A stretch of DNA of 64,000 nucleotides from DATLNM01 sp035536775. Its GTDB lineage: Bacteria; Actinomycetota; CADDZG01; WHSQ01. Numbering within the stretch: the stretch's first letter is position 1; each line of letters opens with the position of its first letter. Location of the stretch: positions 47,510 through 111,509 of the forward strand of contig DATLNM010000014.1 of assembly GCA_035536775.1 (NCBI GenBank). The letters run 5' to 3'. Both the position numbers and the translations under genes were made by a program. Positions 32,847 through 41,719 of this stretch are shown here, one piece after another. The notes under the pieces were generated by a model. The model searched no databases, was not told the DNA's origin, and worked only from the letters and a program-made list of their open reading frames with translations.

Positions 32847-34034
32847 TCAGAGGTCGAGGGCGAGGACCTCGAATCCGCGGGTGAAGTCGGCGGCGTAGAT
32901 GCGACCTCGGTACCAGTAGGAGGACATCGCAACGGCGCCGTCAGGCCGGTAGTGCGCGATCTCATCAACACCCATCGGGTCGGTGATGTCGATGACGGTT
33001 GTGCCGCCCGCGATCCAAGCGACGACCATCAAACGCGAGTCGGGGATGAAGTTGAAGTTGTGGGCGGTGCAGGACAGGTCGTTGCCCGAGAAGATACCGA
33101 CGGGGAATGTCCCGCGCTGAGGACCGTAGAAACCGGTCACCTGTGGAGCCGTGAGGTCACTGATGTCGTAGAACCACAGCGCTCCGACCGGCCCGCCTCC
33201 CGCACATGCGTGACCGGCGTAGGCCTCGTCGGACACCGCCGCGACCTTGCCGTCCGACGACACCGCGACCTGATGGGGGAGTTGCGCGAACGGCACGAGC
33301 ATCCGTCCGATCGGCAGCGGCTGCAGAGGATCGGACGCGTCCCAGATCTCGGTCCCACCGAGCCCGGGACAGAACCCGATCAGCCGGTCTTCTATCTCCT
33401 GGAAGAGGATGTCGTGACAACCGGCCGGGTTGAGGGGGCTGGTGTACGTCGCCGCGATGACCGGGTCATCTGGGTCGCTGACATCGACGATGTGGGTGAT
33501 GCCGCCATACGCGATGTGCGAGTCGGCTCCCGACATCGCTGTGTAGACGTAGGACGAATTCGGATAGCGGGTCAATGTATGAACACCACCGGGGAGGGCG
33601 ATGGAGCCCCGGAGGCGCGGTTGCGCAGGATCGCTCATATCCGCGACGTGGACTCCACCCGAAGTGCCGCCAACGGGCGCAAGCACGGGCGTGTTGCATT
33701 CCTCGCCGCCTTGCTGAAGGCCGATCGCGATGACCCCCTTGTCGAACGCGGCGGTGTCGGTGAGACCGAGGCAGACCAGGGCTCCGAGCTCGCGGAGCAC
33801 CCCCTTTTTGCCGATCTCGAAGAGGTGCACCCCGGCATCGGGTCCCTGGGCGTATTGGTTGACGTAGATCCGAGACCCCTGGAACTCGATCTCGTTCGCC
33901 AGCGTCATGTCGAAGTGCTGCAGGACGCGAATATTGTCGCTCTGGCTGGCTCGTGCCGGGCTGGCGAAGGCTCCAATGAGGAAAGCCACCACCGCAACAA
34001 TGGCCAGCTTGGTCTTCCTGCTACGGCTTGTCAT
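32847..34034 (-). CDS. Secreted LVIVD-repeat beta-propeller protein
   Basis: 395 residues from ATG 34034, two bases after the stop of the hydrolase gene. The signal peptide (about 10-30) ends at ASPARA. Repeats of the LVIVD type follow through the chain: GVHVADMSDPAQPRLRGSI, ITHIVDVSDPDDPVIAATY, GTEIWDASDPLQPLP, LWFYDISDLTAPQV and TTVIDITDPMGVDEI. These form a beta-propeller at the cell surface. It closes a four-gene operon (37504 to 32847) of exported proteins; a binding role next to the hydrolase is inferred. Confidence 0.88.
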   Translation of the reverse strand: MTSRSRKTKLAIVAVVAFLIGAFASPARASQSDNIRVLQHFDMTLANEIEFQGSRIYVNQYAQGPDAGVHLFEIGKKGVLRELGALVCLGLTDTAAFDKGVIAIGLQQGGEECNTPVLAPVGGTSGGVHVADMSDPAQPRLRGSIALPGGVHTLTRYPNSSYVYTAMSGADSHIAYGGITHIVDVSDPDDPVIAATYTSPLNPAGCHDILFQEIEDRLIGFCPGLGGTEIWDASDPLQPLPIGRMLVPFAQLPHQVAVSSDGKVAAVSDEAYAGHACAGGGPVGALWFYDISDLTAPQVTGFYGPQRGTFPVGIFSGNDLSCTAHNFNFIPDSRLMVVAWIAGGTTVIDITDPMGVDEIAHYRPDGAVAMSSYWYRGRIYAADFTRGFEVLALDL

Positions 34035-34036
34035 GG

Positions 34037-36319
34037 CTAGCGAGGGCGAGAGCCAGGCCTCCAACGAGGCGGATGGCAGCTCGCCTTGTCCTTGTTGTCG
34101 GGGTGGCGCAACGTCAGATAAGGCCCGCCGCGGCAGACATCGACCATCCATCCCGTAAGAAGGAAGTGTGCTTCTTGCCACCCCGCGGCCGGCTCGTTGC
34201 GCGGGTGGCTGTGCGGGTCGCCGTCATGGTCGGCGGGGATATTCCCGTTGGGCGGCGTCGCGTTGCCACTATCCCAATAGATGAGGGCGGAACCGCGATA
34301 GGGATACGAGGCGCGCTCGCCGAAGGGACGTAGAGCCCAATGGCGCCCCGGTGGGAGTCCGCGCATTACGGGCGCGCCGATCGTGTTGGCTTCGACCTCT
34401 GCGGCATGGTTCGTAACCTGGTGGTCGCTGAACGCGACTTGCAGCATTACATCGTGACGCGGCGTGTTCGGAAGAGGGTCGGTGGTCATGTGTTGCGCGT
34501 AGCCGTTGGCTTCGCCGCGGTCCCACAGCATTTGCATTAACGCGAACGCGATCTGGCGTTCGAGCGGATCGCGGTAGATCTCATAGAAGGGAATCGCGTA
34601 GAGGTCCTCCCAGTCGACACTGCGCTGCAGGAGGGTCGAGTAGTTCATCGCGGGCACACCGAGGATCGCGCGCTCGATGTCGGGCGATAGCGCCACCAGC
34701 GAGCCGCCCATGATCCCGCCTTGACTGTTGCCGTCGAAGAACAGGGGAGTGCGCTTGGCCGAGGCGGTCCTGATCAGGGGTTTGATGCCTTGCTTGAACT
34801 GAGGGGCGGTCGCGAATCCTTGGGGATGGACCATGGCGCGGCCGAGGAACATGAAGTTCAGGAAGCCTTGTTGTGCCCGGTCCGGCAGCGACGCGAAGTG
34901 AGAGAAGTCAGCGATGATCGCGGCCACCGTCGGGACGTCGTCCGTGGACATGCCCCACCAGTCGACCCCACAGCCGAAGAAGCCGTAGCGCCGAGGCCAC
35001 TTGACGTCACCGATCTGATCGCGTTTCCCCAGAAGTCCGTGCCCGTAGAGCGTGCCGTAGTTGAGCCGGTTGTTCAGCGGGACGTGACAGATGAATGGCA
35101 CTTGCACGGTGGATTCCACCGGGTGTTGATCCGGAAGTCCGTCGGCGTCCGCGTCGAAGAACCGTGACAACGGCACCGGTGGGTCGTAGGGAAGCTCGTT
35201 GTATTTGACCTTGCTCTCGATCTGTTGTGGCCGATCGAGATAGTTCGGCACCGTGACCCGTCCCTCGACGACGCGATACTGCTGTTCGCGCTCGGTGCCC
35301 TGAGAGCCGGTCCACGTATCGGTCAGGTTCTGGTGCGCATCGATGATGAACTCGGGAGATGAACCCGCGACGCGACCGTCGGCGAGGTTCGTGTCGCCGA
35401 GGATCCTGCCGAACGCGTCGTCGCGGATGTGCAACATCCGCTCGGAGAGGTTGCGTTCGCTGGCGACCGTGAAGTCCCACGCGAGAAACAGATCCTTCCG
35501 TGCAACACCGGCCCCCTGAAGGACCGGGAACACCGCGTCGTTGAAGTGCTTCTGGCGGTCCGCGTCTGCTCCGTTGCCATCGCGGAACGCTGCGAACGCC
35601 TCGCCCACCTCGATGATCGAGCCGTCGCTCCGCTTGAGACTCCTCAGACCAACGACATAGCGGGTGCCTTCCTCGAAGTTCACCGCGGGGCGAAGTATCA
35701 GCGCCTGTTCCCCCACGGCGCCGGGATGTGTGTCGAGCTCTGACCAGAAGGGATGGCGCCGGCCGGTCTCTGCGTTGACGATCACCATCGGCGCGTCCGG
35801 CCGTCGATAGAGACCGATGTCGGCAATGTGATCGCGATGGTCGAAGTAGCCGATCTCGTTCGTAGCGCCCTCGTGTCTGCGCTCGGCGGTGTCCCATGTC
35901 GCGTGGAGGTCGATCTCGGGGACATACGTGATCACGGGTGTCCCCGGAGAGAAACCGTCGTTGCGATTCCATTCGGTGGGGTCTACCGGTTTCCCCTCGC
36001 CACCCTCCGAAACCTCCGCGGCGTTGCGAGGCATAGCAAGGATGTCGAACGCGACCCTCCGACCGGTAGCGGTGGACTCATCGGGGGTGGTGAAGTAGTC
36101 GTTGGGGAACGGCAGCAGACATGCAGCTGGGTCGATCGGATCGCAGCCCGAGTTGGTCGAGACCGGAAGTATCGGAGCCCCCGTCGCAGGGGCCGCTGCA
36201 CCGATCGATGCCAGAAGGGCAAGGACGAGGGCGACCCTCAGTGTGCGCCTCGCCGTTGTGACAGGCGGGCCCACGCCTCTAGAGGCGGCTCCGCCGGGTG
36301 TGGAAGGCATCCGATTCAT
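34037..36319 (-). CDS. Large secreted alpha/beta hydrolase-like protein
   Basis: 760 residues with a signal peptide (about 22-48, ALVLALLASIGAAAPATGA) and a mature N-terminus CDPIDPAACLLPFPNDYF, a pattern seen in large exported hydrolases of soil actinobacteria and myxobacteria. A likely nucleophile is Ser532 in FDGNSQGG, followed by GGSLVAL; candidate acid and histidine residues lie downstream (SDHQVTNHAAEVE, and HWALRPFG). ATG 36319 follows AGGGATAA closely. It may cleave an ester or lipid polymer; no substrate can be named. It shares an operon with the genes at 32847, 36336 and 37001. Confidence 0.8.
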   Translation of the reverse strand: MNRMPSTPGGAASRGVGPPVTTARRTLRVALVLALLASIGAAAPATGAPILPVSTNSGCDPIDPAACLLPFPNDYFTTPDESTATGRRVAFDILAMPRNAAEVSEGGEGKPVDPTEWNRNDGFSPGTPVITYVPEIDLHATWDTAERRHEGATNEIGYFDHRDHIADIGLYRRPDAPMVIVNAETGRRHPFWSELDTHPGAVGEQALILRPAVNFEEGTRYVVGLRSLKRSDGSIIEVGEAFAAFRDGNGADADRQKHFNDAVFPVLQGAGVARKDLFLAWDFTVASERNLSERMLHIRDDAFGRILGDTNLADGRVAGSSPEFIIDAHQNLTDTWTGSQGTEREQQYRVVEGRVTVPNYLDRPQQIESKVKYNELPYDPPVPLSRFFDADADGLPDQHPVESTVQVPFICHVPLNNRLNYGTLYGHGLLGKRDQIGDVKWPRRYGFFGCGVDWWGMSTDDVPTVAAIIADFSHFASLPDRAQQGFLNFMFLGRAMVHPQGFATAPQFKQGIKPLIRTASAKRTPLFFDGNSQGGIMGGSLVALSPDIERAILGVPAMNYSTLLQRSVDWEDLYAIPFYEIYRDPLERQIAFALMQMLWDRGEANGYAQHMTTDPLPNTPRHDVMLQVAFSDHQVTNHAAEVEANTIGAPVMRGLPPGRHWALRPFGERASYPYRGSALIYWDSGNATPPNGNIPADHDGDPHSHPRNEPAAGWQEAHFLLTGWMVDVCRGGPYLTLRHPDNKDKASCHPPRWRPGSRPR

Positions 36320-36335
36320 TTATCCCTGGCGTCCC

Positions 36336-36998
36336 TTATGCCTGCATGGACGGAGGGGGTTGGAAGGGCGGGGGTTGGAAGGGCGGGGGTTGATATGGCG
36401 GGGCCATCTTCCTCTTTGACCTCGAGCGCATGACCGCAATGATGATGAAAAGGACCATCGCAACGAACCCAGACCCAACGATCCCGGCCACCCCGATACC
36501 GATGCGAGCTCCGCTTTTGACGATGTCGTGTCCGATAGCGAGGACGAGCTCCGGGCCTTCGGCGTCCGCGTACGCGGCGAAGAAGTCGAACTCCCCGGGC
36601 TCGGTGATGGAGAACTGGGCGATGGATTCTCCTGCTTTGCCGCTCAACGAGTAGGTGAAGTTACCTGCCGAGGCGGTGATCGAGACCGGCTCTCCGGTCG
36701 ATCGGTCACGCATCTCCAGGTTCAGAGGTAACGCCCGCGCGCTCTGTGTGTTGAAGCTGCGACCTTCGTGGTTGCTGATGTACTCGTGGAAGACGATGTA
36801 GGTCCCCGGTTCCTCCAACGTAACGTTGCCCGAGCCCGGCACGACCACCCGCGCCAGCCCCTTACCGAGCCCAGTGACTCCGTTATAGATGCTCATGGCG
36901 GACAGACCACCGCCGACCAAGAGGATCGCGACGGCCAACAGGTACCACCATGCGCCGGGTCGGACCTTCGAGGAAGCGGCCAGCGGTTGTTGCTGCAC
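36336..36998 (-). CDS. Two-TM membrane protein with proline-rich tail
   Basis: 220 residues from GTG 36998, 2 bases after the upstream stop. A transmembrane segment (about 17-37, WWYLLAVAILLVGGGLS) leads to an outside beta-sandwich-like domain (about 50-150; EPGTYIVFHEY, SITEPGEFDFFAAY), then a second membrane helix (about 165-190) and a short cytoplasmic tail. The tail ends with three PPPFQ-like units, encoded by a 17-bp DNA repeat near 36355-36390. Such tails often bind partner proteins. Function unknown. Confidence 0.8.
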   Translation of the reverse strand: MQQQPLAASSKVRPGAWWYLLAVAILLVGGGLSAMSIYNGVTGLGKGLARVVVPGSGNVTLEEPGTYIVFHEYISNHEGRSFNTQSARALPLNLEMRDRSTGEPVSITASAGNFTYSLSGKAGESIAQFSITEPGEFDFFAAYADAEGPELVLAIGHDIVKSGARIGIGVAGIVGSGFVAMVLFIIIAVMRSRSKRKMAPPYQPPPFQPPPFQPPPSMQA

Positions 36999-37000
36999 CC

Positions 37001-37504
37001 CTATTTCTTTTTCTTGGCCGGAGTGAACGCGTCGTAGCTGAATGTCGCGGCTGCCCCTTGGTACTGATCGCCCGACCACAGACAGACCACGGCTTTGGTC
37101 ATCCCTTCAGGGACGATGCCCTTCTCGCCCCCCGCGGCGCGGTTCGCGATCGTGGCGCTCAGGGGGCCCCCGGTCGGGTCGGCGGGATCGGTCTTGAAGT
37201 CGACGAAGAACACGATGTCGAGGTCGATCGTGCCCTGCCCGCCGGTGGGCTCGAGCACGAACTTTCCGCCCCACGTTGCTTCGTCGACGTTGAAGTGGTG
37301 CCCGACGACGCTGTTCAATTGCTCTTGAGCGAAGTAGTTGGCCCTCCGGTGATATCCGGCGAAGCACTCCGCCGGCGCCTGGGGGTGCGGCGTCGGAAGG
37401 ACTACCGTTCCCGTCTCCGACTGCTTGGGCTCTCCTGCGCTCGTGGCGCTCGGCCCGGCCAGCAACAACCCTAAACTGAGACCCACAGCCATGATCCGTC
37501 GCAC
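37001..37504 (-). CDS. Secreted protein, unknown, first gene of the hydrolase operon
   Basis: 167 residues from GTG 37504 with GGGGGGCGAA upstream. The signal peptide (about 1-22) ends at ATSA. The mature domain holds ECFAGYHRRANYFAQEQLN, TWGGKFVLEP, IDLDIVFFVDF and AVVCLWSGDQYQGAAATFSY, and ends in a KKKK tail. It is beta-rich, with two cysteines that may form a disulfide. No family recognised. It leads the minus-strand operon that continues with 36336, 34037 and 32847, so all four proteins are probably exported together. Confidence 0.78.
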   Translation of the reverse strand: MRRIMAVGLSLGLLLAGPSATSAGEPKQSETGTVVLPTPHPQAPAECFAGYHRRANYFAQEQLNSVVGHHFNVDEATWGGKFVLEPTGGQGTIDLDIVFFVDFKTDPADPTGGPLSATIANRAAGGEKGIVPEGMTKAVVCLWSGDQYQGAAATFSYDAFTPAKKKK

Positions 37505-37759
37505 GTTCGCCCCCCGCAGCCTTCGATGAACCTCGATCCTCCGCCCGAGTCTAAGACTTTCCACCCCACGGAATCCGACTCGGTCTGATTCGCGGCATTT
37601 GCGTGTGATGTCCCTCTGGTGCGCTCGGGTTGCACGCGGTACTCTCCCCTCTGCTTCAAGGGAGGGCGCCGGATCGCTTTCGGCGATCAGCTCAGATTCA
37701 CGGCGCGGCACGGGCGGATCTCTTGATGTTTCAACTCTCACGGGGGGAGTCGCACAGGC

Positions 37760-38203
37760 ATGGCGGTCAGGCGCGAGATAGTCGTACCTGTTGTTCTCTT
37801 CATAGTGCTCGCTAGTTGCAGCGTTCTGCTCTTGCAGCCCGTGCGAGCTCAGAAGCCTGCAGACCTCCACTGCGCCGCCGACGACCTCGTCTATACGCGC
37901 ATCAACGACATCCCGTCGACCGCGCCTCCCGGCTCCCCGACGGCGACCGTGGCTCTCGACTCGTTCCTTCTTTTCAACTACCCGCGGCTCGACCGTGCCG
38001 GCTTCCGTACCCTCGTTTCTGGACACGAAGAGATGGAGGTCGTTCACACCGCAGCTGATGGAACCGTCGACATGATCGTTCACCTCTCAGGTGAGCGCGG
38101 CTGGTACGTCACCTACATCCGTGCCTGCAACAGCACGCTGTCGGACGCGACGGGATCCGTCATGGAAGCAGCGGATCACGTCGTCGATGGGACGAGCCTC
38201 TGA
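37760..38203 (+). CDS. Secreted protein, unknown, upstream of the metalloprotease
   Basis: 147 residues from ATG 37760 with GGGGGGAG upstream. The signal peptide (about 8-30) ends at PVRAQ; a cysteine in VLASCSV lies inside the hydrophobic core, so lipidation is possible but the sequence continues hydrophobic past it. The mature domain has two cysteines (LHCAADD, IRACNST). Its TGA overlaps the ATG of the protease gene at 38203, so the two are coupled; a propeptide, inhibitor or substrate role would fit, but nothing proves it. Confidence 0.75.
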   Translation: MAVRREIVVPVVLFIVLASCSVLLLQPVRAQKPADLHCAADDLVYTRINDIPSTAPPGSPTATVALDSFLLFNYPRLDRAGFRTLVSGHEEMEVVHTAADGTVDMIVHLSGERGWYVTYIRACNSTLSDATGSVMEAADHVVDGTSL

Positions 38204-38898
38204 TGCGCACTTTGCTCGGGCGGCGCGTCATCGCGGTGATCGTCTTTTGGGCCGTGACGACCTCACTGGTCGGCGCCCTCGGTGCGTCGGCGCGTAACCC
38301 TGAGCGCTGGTACCCGAGCCGTTGGGGAGCCGATCACCTAGCAGTCAACTGGCGCTTCACCGATTCGTTCCCGGGCGGGGCCGTGCGCCGCCGCGTCTTT
38401 GCCGGGGCGCGCGAGTGGAACAAGGCCAAGCAGACGATGACGTTCGATCACGTCGAGGGCGAGCCGGACTACGAGGCTTACTCGACGTCGGTGTGCCCGA
38501 AGCTCGAAGAGGTCGAGAAGAACGGCGTCCACTGGGGCACGGTCCCAGGCGGCGGCGCCTACACCGTCATGTGCACGTTCCCCGAAGGGTCTGCGGGAGG
38601 GCGCGCCGAGCTTCACTCGTTTCAGATCATGTTCGGCATGAACACCCACTGGTACTACGGCAAGCACAAGCCGAGGTTCTACCAAGAGGACTTCTGGAGC
38701 TACGCCACGCACGAGTTCGGGCATGCGGGCGGACGCATCCAGGGAGGTGACGGCCACGGACACTTCCCCGACAGCCGCGAGTACTGTCGCCCAACGCCCA
38801 AGGCCCACCAGTCGATGTGTCAGACGGCGCCCGCGGGCACGACCTTCGACAGGACGATCAACGGCCTCGATCGCTACGTCTTCGGAGGCGCTTACTAG
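38203..38898 (+). CDS. Secreted metzincin-like zinc protease
   Basis: 231 residues with a signal peptide (about 8-30). It shows WGADHLAVNWRFTDS, matrixin-type strands, and a zinc motif HEFGHAGGR starting at His170, with Glu171 as general base. In metzincins a third His or Asp follows the Gly after two or three residues; here IQGGDGHGHF follows, so the third ligand is shifted. A SMCQTAPAGT segment near 205 may be the Met-turn. This resembles short matrixin-like proteins of actinobacteria. Start codon overlaps the upstream stop. Confidence 0.82.
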   Translation: MRTLLGRRVIAVIVFWAVTTSLVGALGASARNPERWYPSRWGADHLAVNWRFTDSFPGGAVRRRVFAGAREWNKAKQTMTFDHVEGEPDYEAYSTSVCPKLEEVEKNGVHWGTVPGGGAYTVMCTFPEGSAGGRAELHSFQIMFGMNTHWYYGKHKPRFYQEDFWSYATHEFGHAGGRIQGGDGHGHFPDSREYCRPTPKAHQSMCQTAPAGTTFDRTINGLDRYVFGGAY

Positions 38899-38926
38899 AA
38901 CCGCTCGCCCGCCTTAGTCTCGACCG

Positions 38927-40297
38927 ATGCGAGAACGCCTGGTCGTGATCGGAGGAGACGCGGCGGGCATGAGCACGGCGTCACAAGCGAGGCGCCGCAA
39001 AGGCCCTGACGAGCTCGAGATAATCGCTTTCGAACGAGGGCGTTTCACGTCCTACTCCTCGTGCGGCATCCCTTATCTCACCGGCGGCACCGTCACGGAT
39101 GTCGGCCGCCTCGTGGTGCGAACCCCTGAGCAATTCGCCGAGAAGCAGTCGATCGATGCACGGATCCGCCACGAGGTCATCAGCGTGGACGCTGCAGGCG
39201 GTGCCGTCACCGTGCGGGATCTCGAGAGAGGTACCGAGGAGCAAGTCGCGTTCGACCATCTGATGATCGCAACCGGTGCCGTGCAGTCGTTGCTGCCTCT
39301 CCCAGGCGCCGATTCGGAAGGCATCTTCGGTGTGCAGACACTCGACGATGGCATCGAGATCATCCGCGAGCTCGACGAACGTAAGCCTTCTCGCGCTGTC
39401 GTTGTAGGCGGCGGCTACATCGGGCTGGAGATGGCTGAGGCGATGACTCTGCGCGGACTTCACGTGACGCTTGTCGAGAGCGCGGCTCAGCCGATGTCGG
39501 CGACGCTCGACAGCGACATGGGCGCCCTGGTCGCCGACGCGATGCGATCGATGGGGATCGACGTTCTGACCGAAGAGCCTGCCTCCGGCTTCGAGGCTAG
39601 CTCGGGGCGCGTGACCGCGGTCGTGACGGACGACCGAACCCTGCCCGCCGATATCGTGATCCTAGGCCTCGGCTCTCGCCCGAACGCCGCGCTCGCGGAG
39701 ACTGCGGGGATCGCACTTGGTGAGAGTGGAGGCATCCGCGTCAACGAACGGATGGAGACAACGGCCGAGCGCGTTTGGGCTGCGGGGGACTGCGCAGAGA
39801 AGCGCGACCGCCTGACATCGAAGGGCGTGAGCATCGCGCTCGGAACGCACGCCAACAAGGAGGGGCGCGTCGCCGGGATCAATATCACCGGCGGCAACGA
39901 GCACTTCCCAGGTGTGATCGGCACTGCGGTCACTAAGGTCTGCGATCTCGAGATCGGGCGCACGGGCCTGAAGGAGGACAAGGCTGAGGCGGCGGGCTTC
40001 GACGTCATGTCGGTGACCGTCGACTCCGTTACGCGGGCCGGTTACTTCCCCGGGAAGGAGCCCATCAAGGTGAAGATGATCTTCGAGCGCGATGGAGGCC
40101 GTTTACTCGGCGCCCAGATCCTCGGACGGGAGAGTGCGGCGAAGCGCATCGATGTGTGCGCGACCGCGATCTGGAGCGAGATGTCTGTCCAGGATGTCAT
40201 GGAGATGGACCTTTCCTACGCGCCGCCCTTCTCGCCGCTGTGGGATCCGGTCTCCATCGCAGCACGGAAGGCGGTGGAACGTCTTGGAGATGCGTGA
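38927..40297 (+). CDS. FAD-dependent CoA-disulfide reductase / NADH oxidase family protein
   Basis: 456 residues. FAD-binding IGGDAAGMSTA at the N-terminus, the redox cysteine Cys46 in SYSSCGIPY, a GAVQSLLPLPG segment, the NAD(P)H site VVVGGGYIGLEMAEA (about 155-170), and an FAD-closing WAAGDCAE (about 285). A C-terminal dimerisation domain follows. A single active Cys in SxxCGxPY is the mark of CoA-disulfide reductase and NADH oxidase-like enzymes, as opposed to the CxxxxC disulfide of glutathione reductase. Cytosolic. The IMPase gene overlaps its end by 8 bases, so an operon with 40290 and 41072 is likely. Confidence 0.92.
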   Translation: MRERLVVIGGDAAGMSTASQARRRKGPDELEIIAFERGRFTSYSSCGIPYLTGGTVTDVGRLVVRTPEQFAEKQSIDARIRHEVISVDAAGGAVTVRDLERGTEEQVAFDHLMIATGAVQSLLPLPGADSEGIFGVQTLDDGIEIIRELDERKPSRAVVVGGGYIGLEMAEAMTLRGLHVTLVESAAQPMSATLDSDMGALVADAMRSMGIDVLTEEPASGFEASSGRVTAVVTDDRTLPADIVILGLGSRPNAALAETAGIALGESGGIRVNERMETTAERVWAAGDCAEKRDRLTSKGVSIALGTHANKEGRVAGINITGGNEHFPGVIGTAVTKVCDLEIGRTGLKEDKAEAAGFDVMSVTVDSVTRAGYFPGKEPIKVKMIFERDGGRLLGAQILGRESAAKRIDVCATAIWSEMSVQDVMEMDLSYAPPFSPLWDPVSIAARKAVERLGDA

Positions 40298-41069
40298 GGA
40301 GCTCCTCGAGATCGCGCTCGAAGCCGCCGAGGCAGCCGGACGACTCCTCACGGAGCGGTTCGAGGGGCCCGCGTCGGGAGTGACTACCAAGTCCTCGCCG
40401 ACGGACTTGGTGAGTGACGCAGATCGCGCGGCCGAAGAACTGATCGTTGGTCATCTCCGCAAACACAGACCAAACGATGGGATCCTCGCCGAGGAGGGCG
40501 GCCGCGTTGACGTTGACTCAGGGATCACATGGGTGATCGACCCTCTCGACGGAACGGTTAACTACCTCTTCGATATCCCGGTGTGGGCCGTGAGCATCGC
40601 GGCGCGCGACGCTACGGGGAACGTCGCTGGTGTGATCCACGATCCCAACCGTGATGAGACCTTCGCCGCGACGTGCGGCGGGGGTGCGACGCTGAACGGC
40701 GTCGCGATCCGAGTTAGTGACAAGACCACGCTCGACGATGCCCTCATCGGAACCGGATTCTCGTATGAAGCTGATATCCGCCGTGTTCAGGCTGAAGTCC
40801 TGGCGCGCGTCCTGCCCCTCGTGCGCGATATCCGTCGGGCGGGGTCGGCCGCTCTCGATCTCGCGAGCCTCTCCTGCGGTCGGCTCGACGGGTTCTACGA
40901 GGCGACCATGGGCGAGTGGGACAAGGCGGCAGGCGTCCTGATCGCGACCGAGGCCGGGGCGCGGATCACCGAGCTGCGGAACCCACGCGGAGTCGACAAC
41001 GGTGTGGTCGCTGCGAACCCCGAGCTGCATCCGAAGCTGGCGGCGCTGGTCGATAGAGAGGAGACCTGA
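40290..41069 (+). CDS. Inositol monophosphatase family phosphatase, intact metal site
   Basis: 259 residues from ATG 40290 (TTG 40284 possible), overlapping the flavoprotein gene. All landmarks are present: DLVSDADRAAEE, EEGG with the first metal glutamate, IDPLDGTVNY, and WDKAAG with the last metal aspartate, then ATEAGAR. It should be a Mg2+-dependent, Li+-sensitive sugar phosphatase acting on inositol-1-phosphate, histidinol phosphate, PAP or a related substrate; which one cannot be read from the motifs. It contrasts with the altered paralogue at 2941. Confidence 0.93.
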   Translation: MREELLEIALEAAEAAGRLLTERFEGPASGVTTKSSPTDLVSDADRAAEELIVGHLRKHRPNDGILAEEGGRVDVDSGITWVIDPLDGTVNYLFDIPVWAVSIAARDATGNVAGVIHDPNRDETFAATCGGGATLNGVAIRVSDKTTLDDALIGTGFSYEADIRRVQAEVLARVLPLVRDIRRAGSAALDLASLSCGRLDGFYEATMGEWDKAAGVLIATEAGARITELRNPRGVDNGVVAANPELHPKLAALVDREET

Positions 41070-41071
41070 TC

Positions 41072-41719
41072 GTGGACGTCGTTCATCCCGCGGTGATGCG
41101 CTACATGACGGAGCTGGCGGCCGTAGACGACGAGGGTGTGCTTCTGGAGATGGAGCAGATCGCCGCGGCTGAGAACTTCCCGATCATCGGCCGCCTGTGC
41201 GGTCGAACGATCGAGCTCCTCGCGCGCGCGATCGGGGCGCGCCGGATCTTCGAGATGGGCTCAGGCTTCGGGTTCTCGGCGTACTGGTTCTCGAGAGCCA
41301 CCGGCCCCGAGGGCGACATCCACCTGACCGACATGGACCCTGCGAACGAAACGCGCGCCCTCGATCTATTGGGCCGCGCCGGACTCGCGACGCCCATCAC
41401 GTACCACGTCGCGGACGCCTTCGATGCTCTGGCATCGACCGACGGTGACTACGACATCGTCTACTGCGACATCGACAAAGGTGACTATCCCCGCGCATGG
41501 GAGATGGGCAAGCGACGCGTGCGCGTCGGCGGTTTCTACATCTGCGACAACATGTTGTGGTCGGGGCGGGTGACCGGCGAATCGGACGACCCCGATGTAC
41601 GTCCGGGTTGGACCGAGGCGATCGATGAGACGAACCGAGCGATCGAGGCAGACCCCGATTGGCGGTCCACGATCGTGCCGACGCGCGACGGCGTCGTGGT
41701 CGCGCTGAGGCTGAGCTAG
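41072..41719 (+). CDS. Caffeoyl-CoA-type O-methyltransferase family protein
   Basis: 215 residues from GTG 41072, 2 bases after the IMPase stop. The SAM site is EMGSGFGFSAYW (about residue 62), followed by the acidic loop DMDPANE, and YCDIDKGDYP, the metal/substrate motif of class I cation-dependent O-methyltransferases (COMT/CCoAOMT type). An N-terminal helix pair is typical. Cytosolic, acceptor unknown. Its stop TAG shares the CTAG at 41716-41719 with the convergent gene. Confidence 0.92.
   Translation: MDVVHPAVMRYMTELAAVDDEGVLLEMEQIAAAENFPIIGRLCGRTIELLARAIGARRIFEMGSGFGFSAYWFSRATGPEGDIHLTDMDPANETRALDLLGRAGLATPITYHVADAFDALASTDGDYDIVYCDIDKGDYPRAWEMGKRRVRVGGFYICDNMLWSGRVTGESDDPDVRPGWTEAIDETNRAIEADPDWRSTIVPTRDGVVVALRLS

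Noticed and set aside
32815..32848. GCACAC/GTGTGC inverted repeat between the kinase and propeller genes
   Set aside because: Only 6 bp with a loop of about 20 bases; chance is likely.
32952..34040. Long plus-strand frame opposite the LVIVD protein gene
   Set aside because: Product is rich in Arg, Asp, Gly and Val without domains, as expected from the antisense of a GC-rich gene. The minus strand encodes clear LVIVD repeats with a signal peptide.
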